In this document: positions 36,540-51,967 of the stretch, one piece after another | Numbering within the stretch: position 1 is the stretch's first letter | Layout of the letters: the number at the start of each line of letters is the position of its first letter | Assembly (NCBI RefSeq): GCF_020497125.1 | Contig: NC_059082.1 | Span: 30,278,965 to 30,342,964, forward strand | Direction of reading: 5' to 3' | Origin: Mauremys mutica | Taxonomy: Eukaryota > Chordata > Testudines > Geoemydidae | Length of the DNA: 64,000 nucleotides | Notes under the pieces: model-generated | Database searches by the model: none | What the model was told of the DNA's origin: nothing | What the model saw: the letters and a program-made list of their open reading frames with translations, nothing else | Made by a program: the position numbers and the translations under genes

Positions 36540-36552
36540 ATTTAGACAAGCC

Positions 36553-37364
36553 TTAAGTTTGTTCTTACTTTAAATATAGTTCCAGTTAATTTGGTTTCAA
36601 ACCCTGGGCTGGATCCTACAAACACTTACCATTAGGTGGAACACTTTACAGTGGCAAGTACTCTCCCACTGAAGTCTTATAAAAGACACTGTGCCCAGCA
36701 GTAATTTTTTGCAAGATCTGGTTTGCCAGCATAAACTGAACCAATTTATTTTAAAAGTGTTTGCAAAAACTAACATTCTCAACCTCTTTTGAAGATAAGG
36801 TTTTTAGGTGATTTGAAATCAGCTTGATCCTGTCTACACTCGCCTGAAAACACATATTTACGTCTTGTTTAGCCAGAACCATATTTAAAGAAAGTTCGAA
36901 CTTGGTTTCCAAACATGGTACCAAATTATACACTAATCCTGTATTTCTGGTTATCATGTGGAAACTGGACATGGAAAGTCAAGTACATCTCAAAAACACG
37001 AGTACCCAACTAGCTTTTTAAAATGTTAATGTAGAACTTGGATAATCAAAGGAAATTAAATTCTCTGTGTGCAACAACTCACATAATATAATTTAAAAAG
37101 GATCATTGTGGTGGTAACTCAATAGAATGTACAAAAATGTTGGCACTTAATTGCAAATCAATAAAGTAGTACCCAATCAGTTCTTTTTATAATTAAAAAA
37201 ATTCCCTGCTTCTTTGATACTTGAAATCAATTCAGTAGAAGAACAAAAATCTGACATCTGAATTTTGTCAGAACACTATAATTAAAATACCAATATCCAG
37301 GGAAGAAAAAGACTAATGAACGCATTTAACTAAATGAGTTAATCAGCTCCCCACATAGACTTAC
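36553..37364. other. TRPM1 intron before the microexon
   Basis: AT-rich intron sequence. No repeat family or exon was recognised. Confidence 0.4.
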
Positions 37365-37385
37365 GATTGATTTCCATGGCATAGA
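37365..37385 (-). CDS. TRPM1: TRPM1 21-bp pore-loop microexon (LYAMEIN)
   Basis: Minus-strand TCTATGCCATGGAAATCAATC lies between a GTGTAG acceptor and a GTAAGT donor. Joined to the C left by the upstream exon it reads L-Y-A-M-E-I-N and leaves a C that completes a proline with the next exon. Human TRPM1 has the same heptad after ADQID. Skipping keeps the frame and gives ...QIDPPCG..., the arrangement of TRPM3. The residues lie in the extracellular loop just beyond the selectivity filter. Confidence 0.93.
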
Positions 37386-38219
37386 CTACACAGCAATTTG
37401 AAAGCAAAAAAAAGGAAAGAAAACAACAGAATAATAGGGGGGAAAAAAAAACAAATGACTGACAATACAGTAGCTGTTTTGCTGCCAAGAATAGATAAGC
37501 AACTTAAATATCAGAACAGTAGAGACATATGCTTAGAAACAAAGGCTTTGTTAGAGTTACATTACATTCTGCAATTTCCTTTTCACTTTGTCTTCCCCAA
37601 ATGCTACATATGGCAGCAAATTCATGACAGTAAAAATAAATCACAAAATGATGCTGGCAGATGATCCTTTAAATATACAAGATTTATCAGTAAAACACAA
37701 TTGATAGTCACCACAAACAAAACAACACAAAGTTACCACACAAACTTAATCTTTCAGCTATTACAGAAACGAACTTCCTCCTGTTTCCTGGAAGCAGAGT
37801 CCTTTGCTGCCTGCTTCCTTTTCTATTATCATTCTATATTAAAACGATCAATAGCTATGATACAAATATATTGTTATAGTATCTAATATCATTAAAATCT
37901 AATTTGATTAGCATTATGGGTACTGTGTGCCTGTCCTTAGAAAGTCTTAAGCGGGATCACCCTACTTCTGCTTATGAATTTGATCCTGCTAAGTACTAAA
38001 TGCTTCTGATTTCATGCTCATGTGGCTCTTTTACATTGTAGCATTGGAGTGAATTTCATCCTTAGGGCAAAATCCTGGCTTCATTGAAGTCAACTGCAAA
38101 ATCCCATTTGACTACAGTGGTGCCAGAGTTTTATCTTTGATGTACAGTTGTGGCAAAGGAAAGTAACAAAGCAATGCATTTTACTGAACTACTGAAAGGG
38201 GAACAGGATATGGTACTTT
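37386..38219. other. TRPM1 intron, no recognised feature
   Basis: AT-rich intron sequence between the microexon and the MITE at 38228. Nothing was recognised. Confidence 0.4.
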
Positions 38220-38227
38220 CCCATAAA

Positions 38228-38351
38228 TAGGGTGACCAGAAAGCAAGTGTGAAAAGTCGGGATAGGGAATGGGGGGTAATAGATGCCTATAAAAGACAAA
38301 GCCCCAAATATCGTGACTGTCTCTATAAAATCGGGACATCTGGTCACCTTA
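38228..38351. mobile_element. TAGGGTGACCAGAT MITE, copy 3
   Basis: Starts TAGGGTGACCAGA and ends TCTGGTCACCTTA. CCCATAAA on both sides (38220-38227 and 38352-38359) is a perfect 8-bp duplication. The interior is the inverted form of copy 2 at 32838. It is 124 bp and non-coding. Confidence 0.92.
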
Positions 38352-38530
38352 CCCATAAATCATTTAAGTGTGGCAAAAGGACCTCACCGTATCTGACATA
38401 TTGGTTGGATTGCCTACTGTAGTCACACCCAGGTAAATTGTTAAGGGGAGCTTACTTACAGTCATGGGAAGATTAGATTGAGACCTATTGTCTTTGAAAG
38501 CAGAATGGTCTTTAGAAAGTAGGTGCCTAT

Positions 38531-38814
38531 GGGCTTGTCTACACAGGAAAGTTATACCTGTTTAAGCTAATTGTGAACTTTTAACTGATATAACTTCTCA
38601 TGTGGACATTTTTATTTCAGTGCAAGAAATAAAACTTTTTCCAATTTTGATTGTGTTGCTTTGGAAGCAGTTTAAGGTAAGCTGAATAAATCCATTTTTA
38701 TTCTGAAATAAGAGTGTTCGCATAGAGATTTATATAAGAATAACTACATCAGTTTAACTATACCAATAACACTATACTAGTATAACTGGAAAAATCTCTC
38801 TTATAGATAAGCCC
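38531..38814. mobile_element. TIR element, GGGCTTGTCTACA family
   Basis: Left end GGGCTTGTCTACACAGGAAA and inverted right end GGGCTTATCTATAAGAGA form a diverged inverted repeat. Internal pairs such as GATATAACTTC / AGTATAACTGG are seen. The flanks TAT and TGT nearly match as a 3-bp duplication. It is related to 10877-11096. Confidence 0.6.
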
Positions 38815-39475
38815 TGTGTAACCTACCTTTTGTTAGACCCCAAGTGGTCTTTCACCTAGCTGAGGTAGGATTTTCTGAGTCCTTGGCTAATCACATTTTC
38901 CCACAATAGGACTTTATGTTGTATAGTCGGGGTCTGATTGAAGCAGAGATCAGAGCTGGGACAGTGCATGTAAAGCAAGATACAGAGATAGGGAGAGCTT
39001 GGCAACAGGTGCTGAGACCAGTATATGTTTTGGCTGACTTTTGAGAAAAACAGACCTGTCTACATGGGACTTTGCTGTTGCTTTTACCATCTGTGTTCAA
39101 GATGAATAGGAATCTGTGTACATACTGTGAATCACATGGACTGCAGCAATATTCTCAATTTTTGCCTTAGTCATTTCCTCTCAACATGAGAATCAACCCA
39201 TCTGAGACTTAGCCAGACCACGTAGAAGCTGGGGCAGCACGTAATACGTAACTGGGTTGACCCAAATATTTCCAAGAACAATTTCACATATTGTAAGTTA
39301 CAGTAATATGATGATAATTTATGAGGGAAAGGAAGAAGAAAAGAGTGTTTCGGTGTCCCATCTAAACAAAACATCACTACAACAATGTAACTGCAGGACC
39401 AGATTAATGGCACAGCCCATATAGCCATTTCCTCCCTCCTATGTGGCAGGGAGTTCTGACCACTAATGATTAGAC

Positions 39476-39950
39476 CAGGGGTGGGCAAACTTTTTGGCCT
39501 GAGGGCTGCATCGGGTTTTGTAAATTGTATGGAGGGCCGGTTAGGGGAAGGGGTCGTGGCCCGGGCCCCACCTCCTATCTGCCCCCCCCCCGGGACTCCT
39601 GCCCCATCCAACCCCCCTATTCCCTGACAGCCCCCCTAGGACTCCTGCCCCATCCACCCCCCCCACTCCCTGTCCCCTGACTGCCCCCGGACTCCCGCCA
39701 CCCCTTCCAACCCCTCCTCTCATTCCTGACACCTCCCCGGGACTCCTGCCCCCTCCAACCACCCCTTTTCCCTGTCCCCTGACTTCCCCTGGAATCCCTG
39801 CCCCTGACTGCCCCCTGCCACTCCATCCAACCCCCCCTCCTTCCTGACTGCCCTCCCCAGGACCACTGCCCCCATTCAACCCCCTGTCTCCCCCCGACTG
39901 CCCTTCCCCGATCCACACCCCCGCCCCCTGACCACCCTCCGAACTCCCTA
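39476..39950. mobile_element. hAT left end plus C-rich minisatellite
   Basis: Begins CAGGGGTGGGCAAACTTTTT, a hAT-type end. From about 39545 it becomes an imperfect C-rich tandem of units around GGGACTCCTGCCCCATCCAACCCCC... with CCCTGACTGCCC. The right terminal repeat and target duplication are not found, so the right edge is approximate. Long minus-strand frames here are compositional. Confidence 0.6.
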
Positions 39951-40513
39951 CTAAAGGCCATGTTTTGTCCTCAGATAGAGGTGCCAGGAGCTCCCAGTGA
40001 GTTCAAGGTGGCCAAAGCAAGGCTATGGCCCTATAAAGGTTGAGGATGGAGCTATGATATATTTGGGAATAGTTTTCTCTCTTTTCTCCTTGATTTTACT
40101 CCCCATTCCTACTTAATACACTTCATCCTGATCAAAACTAACTGGAATTACTGCTGCTAGATTTCAGCATTCTTAACTTCAGTGTGTTGCTGAGCCACAA
40201 AATCAGAGCAAAGGGCCACTTTGGTAATATTACATTTTGTAAACAGTCCAAATAGTATTTTCACATTTTAAAGTATTACCAATTTTTATTATTAGCCCTG
40301 TTTCTTGCCCCTCCATTTCATTCCTTTGTTAACAACAAGCATCTGCATTCCCAGCTGATATCACAGCTCATCCTCCAGCTGGCAGGGCTCATGTTTTGAT
40401 AGATACTGCCCTACCCCCAGAAATGAAGGGAGCCAGGACATTTGTGATATATCCAGACTGTCTGGAAAAAGGATGGTATCAAAAGTTATTCATCACCTGA
40501 AATACTCTAGGAA

Positions 40514-40628
40514 CATATGTTCTAAACTTGTGGAGTCATAACCAAAAGTCAGGAAGTTGTGACCACCCGAGCTTCACATATTGCTAAGGGAAGGGGCTCT
40601 GTACTGAACAGGTTGAGAACCCTTGTTC
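40514..40628. mobile_element. Possible short hAT remnant
   Basis: Left CATATGTTCTAAACTTGTGG and right CAGGTTGAGAACCCTTG roughly resemble inverted hAT ends of the GGTTCTCAAC type. A target duplication is not clear, so this is a weak call. Confidence 0.35.
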
Positions 40629-40670
40629 TAGAGCATGTGCAGACCTATGACTCCACAATTAATTCTTATA

Positions 40671-40780
40671 GGCCCCATTTCAGGAAAGCATGTGTTTAAG
40701 TCCCATTGAAGTCAATAGGGTTTAAACATGAATTTAGAAGTTAAGCTTGTGCTTAAGTGCTTTCCTGAATCAGAGTCTGG
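40671..40780. repeat. Fold-back repeat, second copy
   Basis: GGCCCCATTTCAGGAAAGCA mirrors TGCTTTCCTGAATCAGAGTCTGG, with inner CCCATTGAAGTCAATAGGG. It is the same family as 10115-10252, partly diverged. Confidence 0.65.
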
Positions 40781-41126
40781 TGATGAACCAGGTTCAACAG
40801 TAACTCAAGGATTATCTCTTCTTGACCCATCTAAGGAAGGGGAGCATCTCAGAGATGATATTCTTAACATCCAAGATTGGCGAGCGTTTCAGATTGCACC
40901 ACTCTCAACAGTAATTGAAATAGAACATATGCTGACGAGTAGAGGATTCCCATTGGTACTCTGGTGGGGAGGAGAAAGTGACGTTTGGAAGTCTGGAATC
41001 TGCCACAAAAGCAACCAAAGACAAACATACTAATTCCAAATTAAAAACAGTCATTTTCATTAATTTGGATCTGATCATCTGCCTCAGAAACAGGAAACAG
41101 AATCTTACTATGAATTCTACTCTTAC

Positions 41127-41301
41127 GGTCTATCTGGTCTGCAAACACCTCTCCGTAGATCATCCAGTAGGGCATATAGAAGATGTTGCGGGCTAGTCTC
41201 CAAGAGGGCTCCTCATCTGGGTGCAGGATAGCTTGGCGGGCTACTCCAAAACTCATCAGAACCACAAGCATGATGACCACAAAGTACAGCATGTCAATCA
41301 T
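41127..41301 (-). CDS. TRPM1: TRPM1 exon: S5, pore helix and selectivity filter
   Basis: A 175-bp exon with a GTCCAG acceptor and GTAAGA donor, leaving one base of a codon. It encodes [20 protein letters not shown] (S5), [14 protein letters not shown], then [18 protein letters not shown]: pore helix and filter (residues 461-518). The YGEVFADQ filter acids are those of TRPM1 and TRPM3. The downstream exon choice (37365 or 34215) changes the loop right after this filter. Confidence 0.97.
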
Positions 41302-43442
<2,141 letters not shown>

Positions 43443-44306
43443 CTAAAAACAAACGGAAAAAATCCTGAAGAAAATCTGTGGAGTGCATTTTTTAAATAAT
43501 GGTGGTGAGACAGAGGGCAGTCTGACTGGGTGTAATGGGTTTCATCAGGACTACTTACGTGTTGAGCAGGATTTGCTCCTGCAGCAGAGCACATCGCTGC
43601 TTATAGACTCCATTTAATTTTTCTATTTTGACCCAACTTTCGTTTAACCAAAGGATTTCATCATTGTCAGTTAATTCACCGGCTGTGGCCCATTAACTTT
43701 TTGTCCACATTTATGTCCAAATCAAAATGATATGAGGTGTTTATTTTAGGAACATGGTGGGCCAGAGGGGAAACAGACTGGGAGGGAACTACAGTGGGGT
43801 GAATTGATTTGGCAGTGGGGTTTTTGTGCTGTGCTACCAATCTGTAAGAGCCGAGATGATAATGAATTAAATACTACTGCGAATTTACAGATAAAACACG
43901 TTCCTCCCTCCCAACCTCTTCATCATACACCATAACTGATCAATGCAACATACATTAATTGTGCATAACAGGAGGCTATTTAGGGATTATATCCTCATGC
44001 CTCCCAGGGAAATACACATAAGAAAGGGGCAGTGAATTCAGGAAACTGCAAAAATGACCTAATGGAATTTTTGACTGCTCTTTTGCTCAGGCAGGAGGGT
44101 TCTGAGAGCCCTGGAGTGGGTAGTGCCATGAAGTCCCCCGGCACTAGCATGGATTTGGAGGAGGTGCAGGGAAGGGAATCTCTTGCCTCATGCAAGGCTT
44201 GCCTGTCTACACTACTCCTCCAGCCCCCATTCACCATTTATTTATAAATGACAAGTTCTTCCCCACGATAACGTAAAATAGCAGTTATTGGTGCGATTCA
44301 CATTAC
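43443..44306. other. TRPM1 intron, no recognised feature
   Basis: Intron sequence. No repeat family or exon was recognised. Confidence 0.4.
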
Positions 44307-44435
44307 CTCTCTTACTTTCTCTAAAGCCAGAGTCACAATATAGGAGATGACAATCCATTCCTGGAGCGAGGGCCAGCGGTCCATCCGCACCAAGATTATA
44401 TAATTGAACAGCATTAGGTAACCCAGGTATGATAT
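44307..44435 (-). CDS. TRPM1: TRPM1 exon: end of S1 and S2
   Basis: A 129-bp exon with a TTCCAG acceptor and GTAATG donor, both phase 0. It encodes [20 protein letters not shown] (end of S1 and loop) and [19 protein letters not shown] (S2), residues 334-376. Confidence 0.97.
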
Positions 44436-44682
44436 CTGGAAAAAAGAATCCTTTATGTCCATGGACTCTAGGCATTAGTGTGCAGGGCTGTTACACAGTA
44501 ACTGCTTTGTCCATGGCTGCATAGACAGAATTTAGTTACTTGAGATCATTCCAGAATTTGTACACAAAGTCATTTGCAGAAAGTTTAAATGTATAAAGTA
44601 CAGAACATAAGTGTAAATCAGCAGAAACATACCTAATATTCAGGAAAATATTCATAATTGTCCACTAATTTTGGATTTCAAG

Positions 44683-45037
44683 TTTCATAGATATCAAGGC
44701 CAGAAGGGACCTTGTGAGCATCTAGACTGACCTCCTGTATAGCACAGGCCATAAAACTTCCCAAAATAATTCCTAGAACAGATCTTTTAGAAAAGCATGC
44801 AATCTTGATTTTAAAATTGCCAGTGATGGAGAGTCCACCACAATCCTTGGTAAATTGTTCCAACGGTTAATTACTCACCTTATTTCCAGTCTAAATTTGT
44901 CTAGCTTCAACTTCCAGTCATTGGATCATGTTATACCTTTGTTTGCTAGATTGAAGAGACCATTATTAAATATTTATTCCCTATGTAGGTACTTATGGAC
45001 TGCAATCAATTCATCCCTTGGTCTTTTCTTGATGCTA
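44683..45037 (-). mobile_element. CR1-type LINE 3' end, inverted
   Basis: The sequence CATAGATATCAAGGCCAGAAGGGACC through GGAGAGTCCACCACAATCCTTGG to CAATCAATTCATCCCTTGG is the inverted 3' end of a CR1 subfamily. It is similar in layout to 1386-1550 but a different lineage. It is a 5'-truncated copy. Confidence 0.75.
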
Positions 45038-45162
45038 GGGGCTGATTTTCAAAATATACTGAGTGCTTACAACCTTAATGAAAGTCAAATGGGGAAATAA
45101 TGGCCACAGGTGTCACAAGCTCAAAGTCCAGAATGAGAGAAGACCTTTTAACTTTTTGGTAT

Positions 45163-45745
45163 TGTGATAAAGTTTCTCCTCTACCTTGGTGGGTCCTGCG
45201 CTTATTGGCGGATTTTGCTAGCCTCAGAGATCTTCCTGTGATGGATCAGGAGTTGGGGGGAACCCAGGCCCGCCCTCTACCCCACGTTCTAGCCCAGGGC
45301 CCTGTGGACTGCAGCTTTCTACAGTGCATCCTGGTACAGCTACACGACAGCTACAATTCTCTGGGCTACTTCCCCCATGGCCTCCTCCCAACACCTTCTT
45401 TGTCCTCACCACAGGACCTTCCTCCTGATGTCTGTTAACGCTTGTACTCCTCAGTCCTCCAGCAGCACGTCCTCTCACTCCCAGCTCCTTACGCACACCT
45501 CACTAACTGGAGTGAGAGCCTTTTTATACCAGGTGTCCTGATTAGCCTTAATTAATTCTAGTAACTTCCCAATTGGCTACAGGTGTCCTAATTAGCCTGC
45601 CTGCCTTAATTAGTTCTAGAAAGTTCCTGAGAGTTCTGGAATAGTCCCTGTTATCTTACCCAGGGAAAAGGGACCTGCTTAACCTGGAGCTAATGTATCT
45701 ACCTTCGACCACTCTCTTGTAGCCATCTGGCCTGACCCTGTCACA
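45163..45745 (-). mobile_element. Solo LTR in TRPM1 intron
   Basis: A 583-bp block reads TGTGACAGGGTCAGG...TTTATCACA on the minus strand, with GTAT on both sides (45159-45162 and 45746-45749). A TATA-like GGTATAAAAAGG lies at about 45515-45526 on the minus strand, which sets orientation the same as TRPM1. No internal coding sequence is present. Its TATA box and orientation make it a possible alternative promoter, which is unproven. Confidence 0.78.
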
Positions 45746-46026
45746 GTATTTAAAAAATTAGATACAATAAAGCAGATGGAAAAACAATTTAAAAGATTTT
45801 AACTATGTCTCCTTAAGTTTTAATGGGAGTTAGACCATGTGCAATGTGAATTTTGTTATGTGCTCACATACGACGATTCATAAGAGAAACAGATGCTAAG
45901 GCCAAAGTGTATTTTGTTTATACCTGTTCTTTAAACTATATATCAAGATGTTTTCCTATTATTTTGTTTTAAATTAATATAATGTAACAAATTATTAATA
46001 ATCAAAAGTCAAGATGACTTACTCAC

Positions 46027-46158
46027 CGTGTAAAACCAGAACTTTACAATAGGTGCATTATAGAATTCATAGATCTTTTTTCCAATAGGAAGGCTCCGTT
46101 GCTTTTTGTTTCCATTCTCTTCATCTCCTTTTCGGGAGCCTGTATCAGCATTTGCATC
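46027..46158 (-). CDS. TRPM1: TRPM1 exon: cytoplasmic linker and start of S1
   Basis: A 132-bp exon with a TTCCAG acceptor and GTGAGT donor, both phase 0. It encodes [20 protein letters not shown], a charged variable linker, and [18 protein letters not shown] leading into S1 (residues 290-333). Confidence 0.96.
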
Positions 46159-46574
46159 CTGGAAGACAGAAACTGGCAGCTTGTCACCAATACAATGTCA
46201 CTTATGAGAGGTTCTTTCAATGATGATGCTCAATCATCTGTCAGCTACAGAAAACTTCCTTCTGAACAACAGGACTATTCTCTAATTATCCAGTTCCATT
46301 GCACTTTGAAAAATACAAGGTGAGGTTCTTAGCTGTTGTAAATTGGCATACCTCCACTGACCTCAATACAGCTACATCAATTTACACTGGCTGATAATGT
46401 GGCCCATATATTCCCAGTACTAGAACACACAGGGATTTGTGTTTCTACACAGGCAGGTGGCATGGTAAAGCTGCAGATTTCAATCTGAAGTGGCCAATGG
46501 CATCATTGTAGGCAAATCTGGATATTAAGTCTGCTGGAGAAGTTAAGAACATTCTGATAAGGTATAGTACCAAC

Positions 46575-46697
46575 CACATTTTCCTCCTCTTTTTCTTTGC
46601 CATCTTCATTTTCTCTTGATGTCTGATAGGAAAAATCATCAGAACTGCGAAACTCTAGAAATAGGATGGTGGGTGGGAAGAGAATCCCCATTATAAC
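46575..46697 (-). CDS. TRPM1: TRPM1 exon: pre-S1 segment
   Basis: Taken as 123 bp, with a GCCCAG acceptor, both phase 0. It encodes [20 protein letters not shown], then [20 protein letters not shown] and V (residues 249-289). The donor is unusual: GTTGGT after GTG, or three bases earlier GTGGTT. Both keep the frame, and human TRPM1 has one residue (T) here before DANAD. A better-looking GTACTA four bases further on would shift the frame. Confidence 0.93.
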
Positions 46698-47636
46698 CTG
46701 GGCAAGAAAAGAGGTATCAATTCAATGAATCATTGATTACATCATTAGATTTTGTTTAAAACAACATTATTTCTTTTGTTGCCTTCTCTGAATAACATTC
46801 AACATAATTAATATTTACACAAGCACCAGTATTACACATGGCACTATAATATATATTAAGATACAACATGGAGCTTGCTCTGGAAGACTCATCTCGGTAG
46901 ATACATTGCAATAAAACACACCAGAAGGTAAAAGTGTTGCAGGACAGAGTTCAACAGCTCAACCTCAGTGGAACAACACACAGCAGGATGGTGAGGGGAG
47001 CAGGGTTCTTTCCAAAGCTTATAAATTACATTCTGATGTGAAACAGGTGGGTTCTCAGAAGAGTTTTGAAAGAATAAAAGGGGGAAGCTTAGCAAACAAC
47101 AACTGGGAAAGCTTTCTAAGCATGAGAGATAGCATGCAAGAAGGCACATAAAGAGTTGGAGAAGGAGATGAAAGGAGTAGTGAGGGGAGGGAATGAGACT
47201 AGAAGGTTTGGGGGACATACAGATGAGGAGGATAGAACTGGAAGGTTAGGGAAGGCTGAATTGTGCATGGAAGAGGAAGGGAGATGTAACAAGGGAGAGA
47301 GATGTGATCTGAGAGAAGGGAGAGGATCATCAGCTATGACTCAAGATTTTGAGTAATTTAAGTTGGAGAGAAGTGGGAAAGTGGAAAGTGAGAGAGTTGA
47401 AGATGAGACAGGTCAAGGAGAGTGAAAAACAGAGAATGGATCAGGATGTTGGCAGGAGAAGATGAAAAATATAGATGGATTTTGTAGATGTTATGGTGTG
47501 AAAAATCAACTGGATTTGGTGATGACCTGGAAGTGAGAAAATGAGAGAGGGGTTGGAGATGACACCAATGTGACAGCCCTACATGTGGAAGGCAGTTTTA
47601 ACAATACAGGATGAGAGAAGAACGTCACCTGATAAT

Positions 47637-47932
47637 CAGGGGCGGTTCTATGTATTTTGCTGCCCCAAGCACGGCGGCTTTCGGTGGCATGCCTGAGGCA
47701 GGTCCGCTGGTAATGCGGATTTGGCAGCATGCCTGCGGGAGGTCCGCCGGTCCTGCGCCTTTGGCGTACCCACCGCCGAATTGCCACCGAAACTGCGGGA
47801 CTGGCGGACCTCCTGCAGGCATGCCACCGAAGGCAGCCTGACTGTTGCCCTCACGGCGACTGGCAGGCCGCCCCAGCTCTCCCCTCTGCTTGCCGCCCCA
47901 GGCATGTGCTTGGTGCGCTGGTGCCGCCCCTG
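47637..47932. mobile_element. hAT MITE, CAGGGGCGG family
   Basis: Ends CAGGGGCGGTTCTA and GGTGCCGCCCCTG, with perfect 8-bp duplications CTGATAAT at 47629-47636 and 47933-47940. The interior has the CTTGGGGC-type and GCCTGCGGGAGG motifs shared with 32098-32453. Open frames on both strands are compositional. Confidence 0.92.
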
Positions 47933-47940
47933 CTGATAAT

Positions 47941-49137
<1,197 letters not shown>

Positions 49138-49544
49138 TTAAGTCTGGTGCTTAAGAAGCTATTGATTGGAAATGTCATTATTGCTTGTAAAATATTTTTC
49201 ATCCTTTGATTACAGGCACTATTAAAGTTGTAATTGTCATTTTGTAAACTTCTAACATTCTAAGGACAATTATAATAAAGCCAATTACATTTGAAAGTTT
49301 TGAAGAAATTTGTTTAAAACCACTAAAAAAGCAATAAGGTACAAAGACTAACAAACTGAAGTAAGAGTGCATAGAGTAACATGTAATTTTAATTCCCTTT
49401 AAACTTATTTTTATTTTTAATCACCTTTCTTCAAACATGTCAACTTCTTTCACAGCTCATGTGAGACTGTTTGTGATCAAACTTACTTAGTAGACTGAAA
49501 CTTACCTCTTCAGAGAATTCATGTACATCAGTTAATCCTGACCT

Positions 49545-49670
49545 AGTGAGGTAAGCTAATTTTATTTTATAAAGGAGGAAACTGAGGCTGAGAGGTTAAG
49601 CAATTTTCCTAAGGCCACAGAGGGACTCCAAGATGTGATAACTCAAAAATTCCTGCCTCCCAGTCTTGTA
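49545..49670 (-). mobile_element. CORE-SINE (MIR-like) fragment, inverted
   Basis: Contains TTATAAAGGAGGAAACTGAGGCTGAGAGG and TTTTCCTAAGGCCACAGAGG, the inverted tail and core of a MIR-type SINE, like 26699 and 28114. Confidence 0.65.
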
Positions 49671-49786
49671 AGTATATCATCAAACTTCATAGATGAAAAA
49701 AGTTGGTCAGAAAAATGGGCCAAACAATCATCCCTGTGACCCACCATCTTAAAAATTAATTGCAATTGCCCCATATATACAAATTA

Positions 49787-50107
<321 letters not shown>

Positions 50108-51959
50108 CTAAAGGAAAGCAAACCAAAAGCCTTGCCACTGAATTCTGAAAGCTATTGTGAGACCTACTCCATGCACAAAGAACATATAGAGATGACTACT
50201 GGCATTTCCAAAAGAAAATGTGAACTTCCTATTAACAAGCAGCCTAAATTCCTTGAATTACATCATGTTCTGTAGTTTAATTTCTGATTTGTTTCTGTAA
50301 AGAATGCCAACAAAATAATGAAATAATACCTTATCAACAGATCATGCATTGGGTTAGCACTCCTGGGTTAATATTTTGGCCACAGAACCATTACTTGCAT
50401 GCTTCATTATGAGTCACTAGTGTTCTATAAATACAGTAGAACCCTATTATATTAAAGTCATCACTTTACACAGACCAGCTATATTATAAGCGGCGTTGTA
50501 CTGCATGTGTAATTGCACTGGTTGCTTTGCAGTAAACTGAAACACCTTAGGAATTTTCTTCTATTGAATTGTCAGTGGAGCTTCACTATAAGTAGGTTAT
50601 ACTGTAGTCTGATTTGATATGGTCTATCTCTATTCCTGCAGAATAATGCTTCATATCAGGCATCAAAGCAATTTTTAAACCAACATGCAGATGAAGAGAA
50701 GGGAAAACAGGCAAAGGGAAAAGGGAGGTAGACAGAATCCTTAGGAACAGAGTTAAGATACTAAAGGGAATGTTCACCTTTGAATAAGGAATCTCCTCGT
50801 ATGTATGCAGTACAAACTGAAGGTATAACTATCCCATTTCCTAAAAGGATAAGGAGGATAGGCCATTACTACAGGAACCAACATGGAAGTAACTGAAGGG
50901 AAATACAGACAATGGAGCAGGATCCTAAAGGGAGAAAAGCCACGATTGGGAAAATTAGGGTTTAAATAATGTAGGAAGAATACTGCATATATAGATATAG
51001 ATAAAGCTATTGATAATTTGTAGGGCTTGATTCCACTATCAGAGATGGAGTGCGAGTAGTGGTGATAAACACTTTATAACATCAATCCTTCTTTTAAGGA
51101 AGTATGCAGCAGCATGAGCTATATATGAGAGTTCAGAATTAAGTTTTAGAACCTGAGATTCCAAGCAGAAGTCTTCACTTATTCCTTAAATACATCTCAC
51201 TTCTTCCTACTTTCCAACAATTTCAGAAAGGGAAAAGTGGTCCTTATAGAAATTGCAGTGGTCATTATTCACATGCATTTAGAAAAAACATCATCTGTCT
51301 TTCAAGAAAAAGGCTGTGCATACACATGCAAGCGTCATTTCAAATCAGAAGACGAGAATTGCATTTTTTTGTAGAAAAGAACAAGCAATGATTGCAAAAT
51401 GCCAAATAATTTATAGTTAATAGTAAAGAAAATAATAGAACTGGAAATGAAGGAAGTTAATATTCCCTCTTCTTTCCACATGAGCACAAAAGCTTTCTTA
51501 CTTCTTTGGAATTTTTTAAAAGTTAATTTTATTTTTCACCATTTCTTTTCTTTTAGATAGATGGAACTTCACCCAGTGCAAGAAGGATGAAACAGAGTTA
51601 AACTTCAAAATACTTCAGTTTCTTCTGTGTAAAGCATTTGCCACTGAAGAAAAGCATAAAAACATCAAAAAGTGTTCTTGGAAAATACCGTGTAACCTGC
51701 CTATGAATAAGGCCACATATCTCAGAGCTCGACGACTCCGTATAAAAATGAGACCACATCTCTTCAGCTTTTGTTTCCTCCCATCTGTAACCTGAGCACT
51801 TTGCCCTAAAGCTGTTAGAAAATATGAAGTAGATCTGAGAGGAAAATTAAGTTTCCTTTACACTTCCTTCACACAGGGAAAAGCTGCTTATCTGCTTTGG
51901 AAAACATAGGCCTCTGTGCATATATATTTTACAATTGACTTCAGCTTTGACATAGAACT
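50108..51959. other. TRPM1 intron, no recognised feature
   Basis: AT-rich intron sequence without a recognised repeat or exon. Confidence 0.4.
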
Positions 51960-51967
51960 CTATTCAC

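Larger units (their letters stand above)
35257..36552. mobile_element. Fold-back element split by a 1-kb hAT
   Basis: Left end GGGCTTGTGTATATGGT and inverted right end GGCTTGTCTAAATGGT are the outer repeats. Longer inner arms also pair: GGGTGTGATTTCTAAAGCAC (from 35293) with GTGCTTTAGAAATCACACCC (ending 35490). The right end is separated from its arm by the hAT at 35521-36539. Taken out, the fold-back is about 270 bp. Flanking TAA and TTA are only roughly consistent with a 3-bp duplication. Confidence 0.75.

Noticed and set aside
39541..39961. Gly-rich minus-strand frames of 114-146 residues
   Set aside because: They are translations of a C-rich minisatellite with no domain.
46561..46575. 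GTACTA as the donor of the pre-S1 exon
   Set aside because: It would add four bases and break the frame with the next phase-0 exon.
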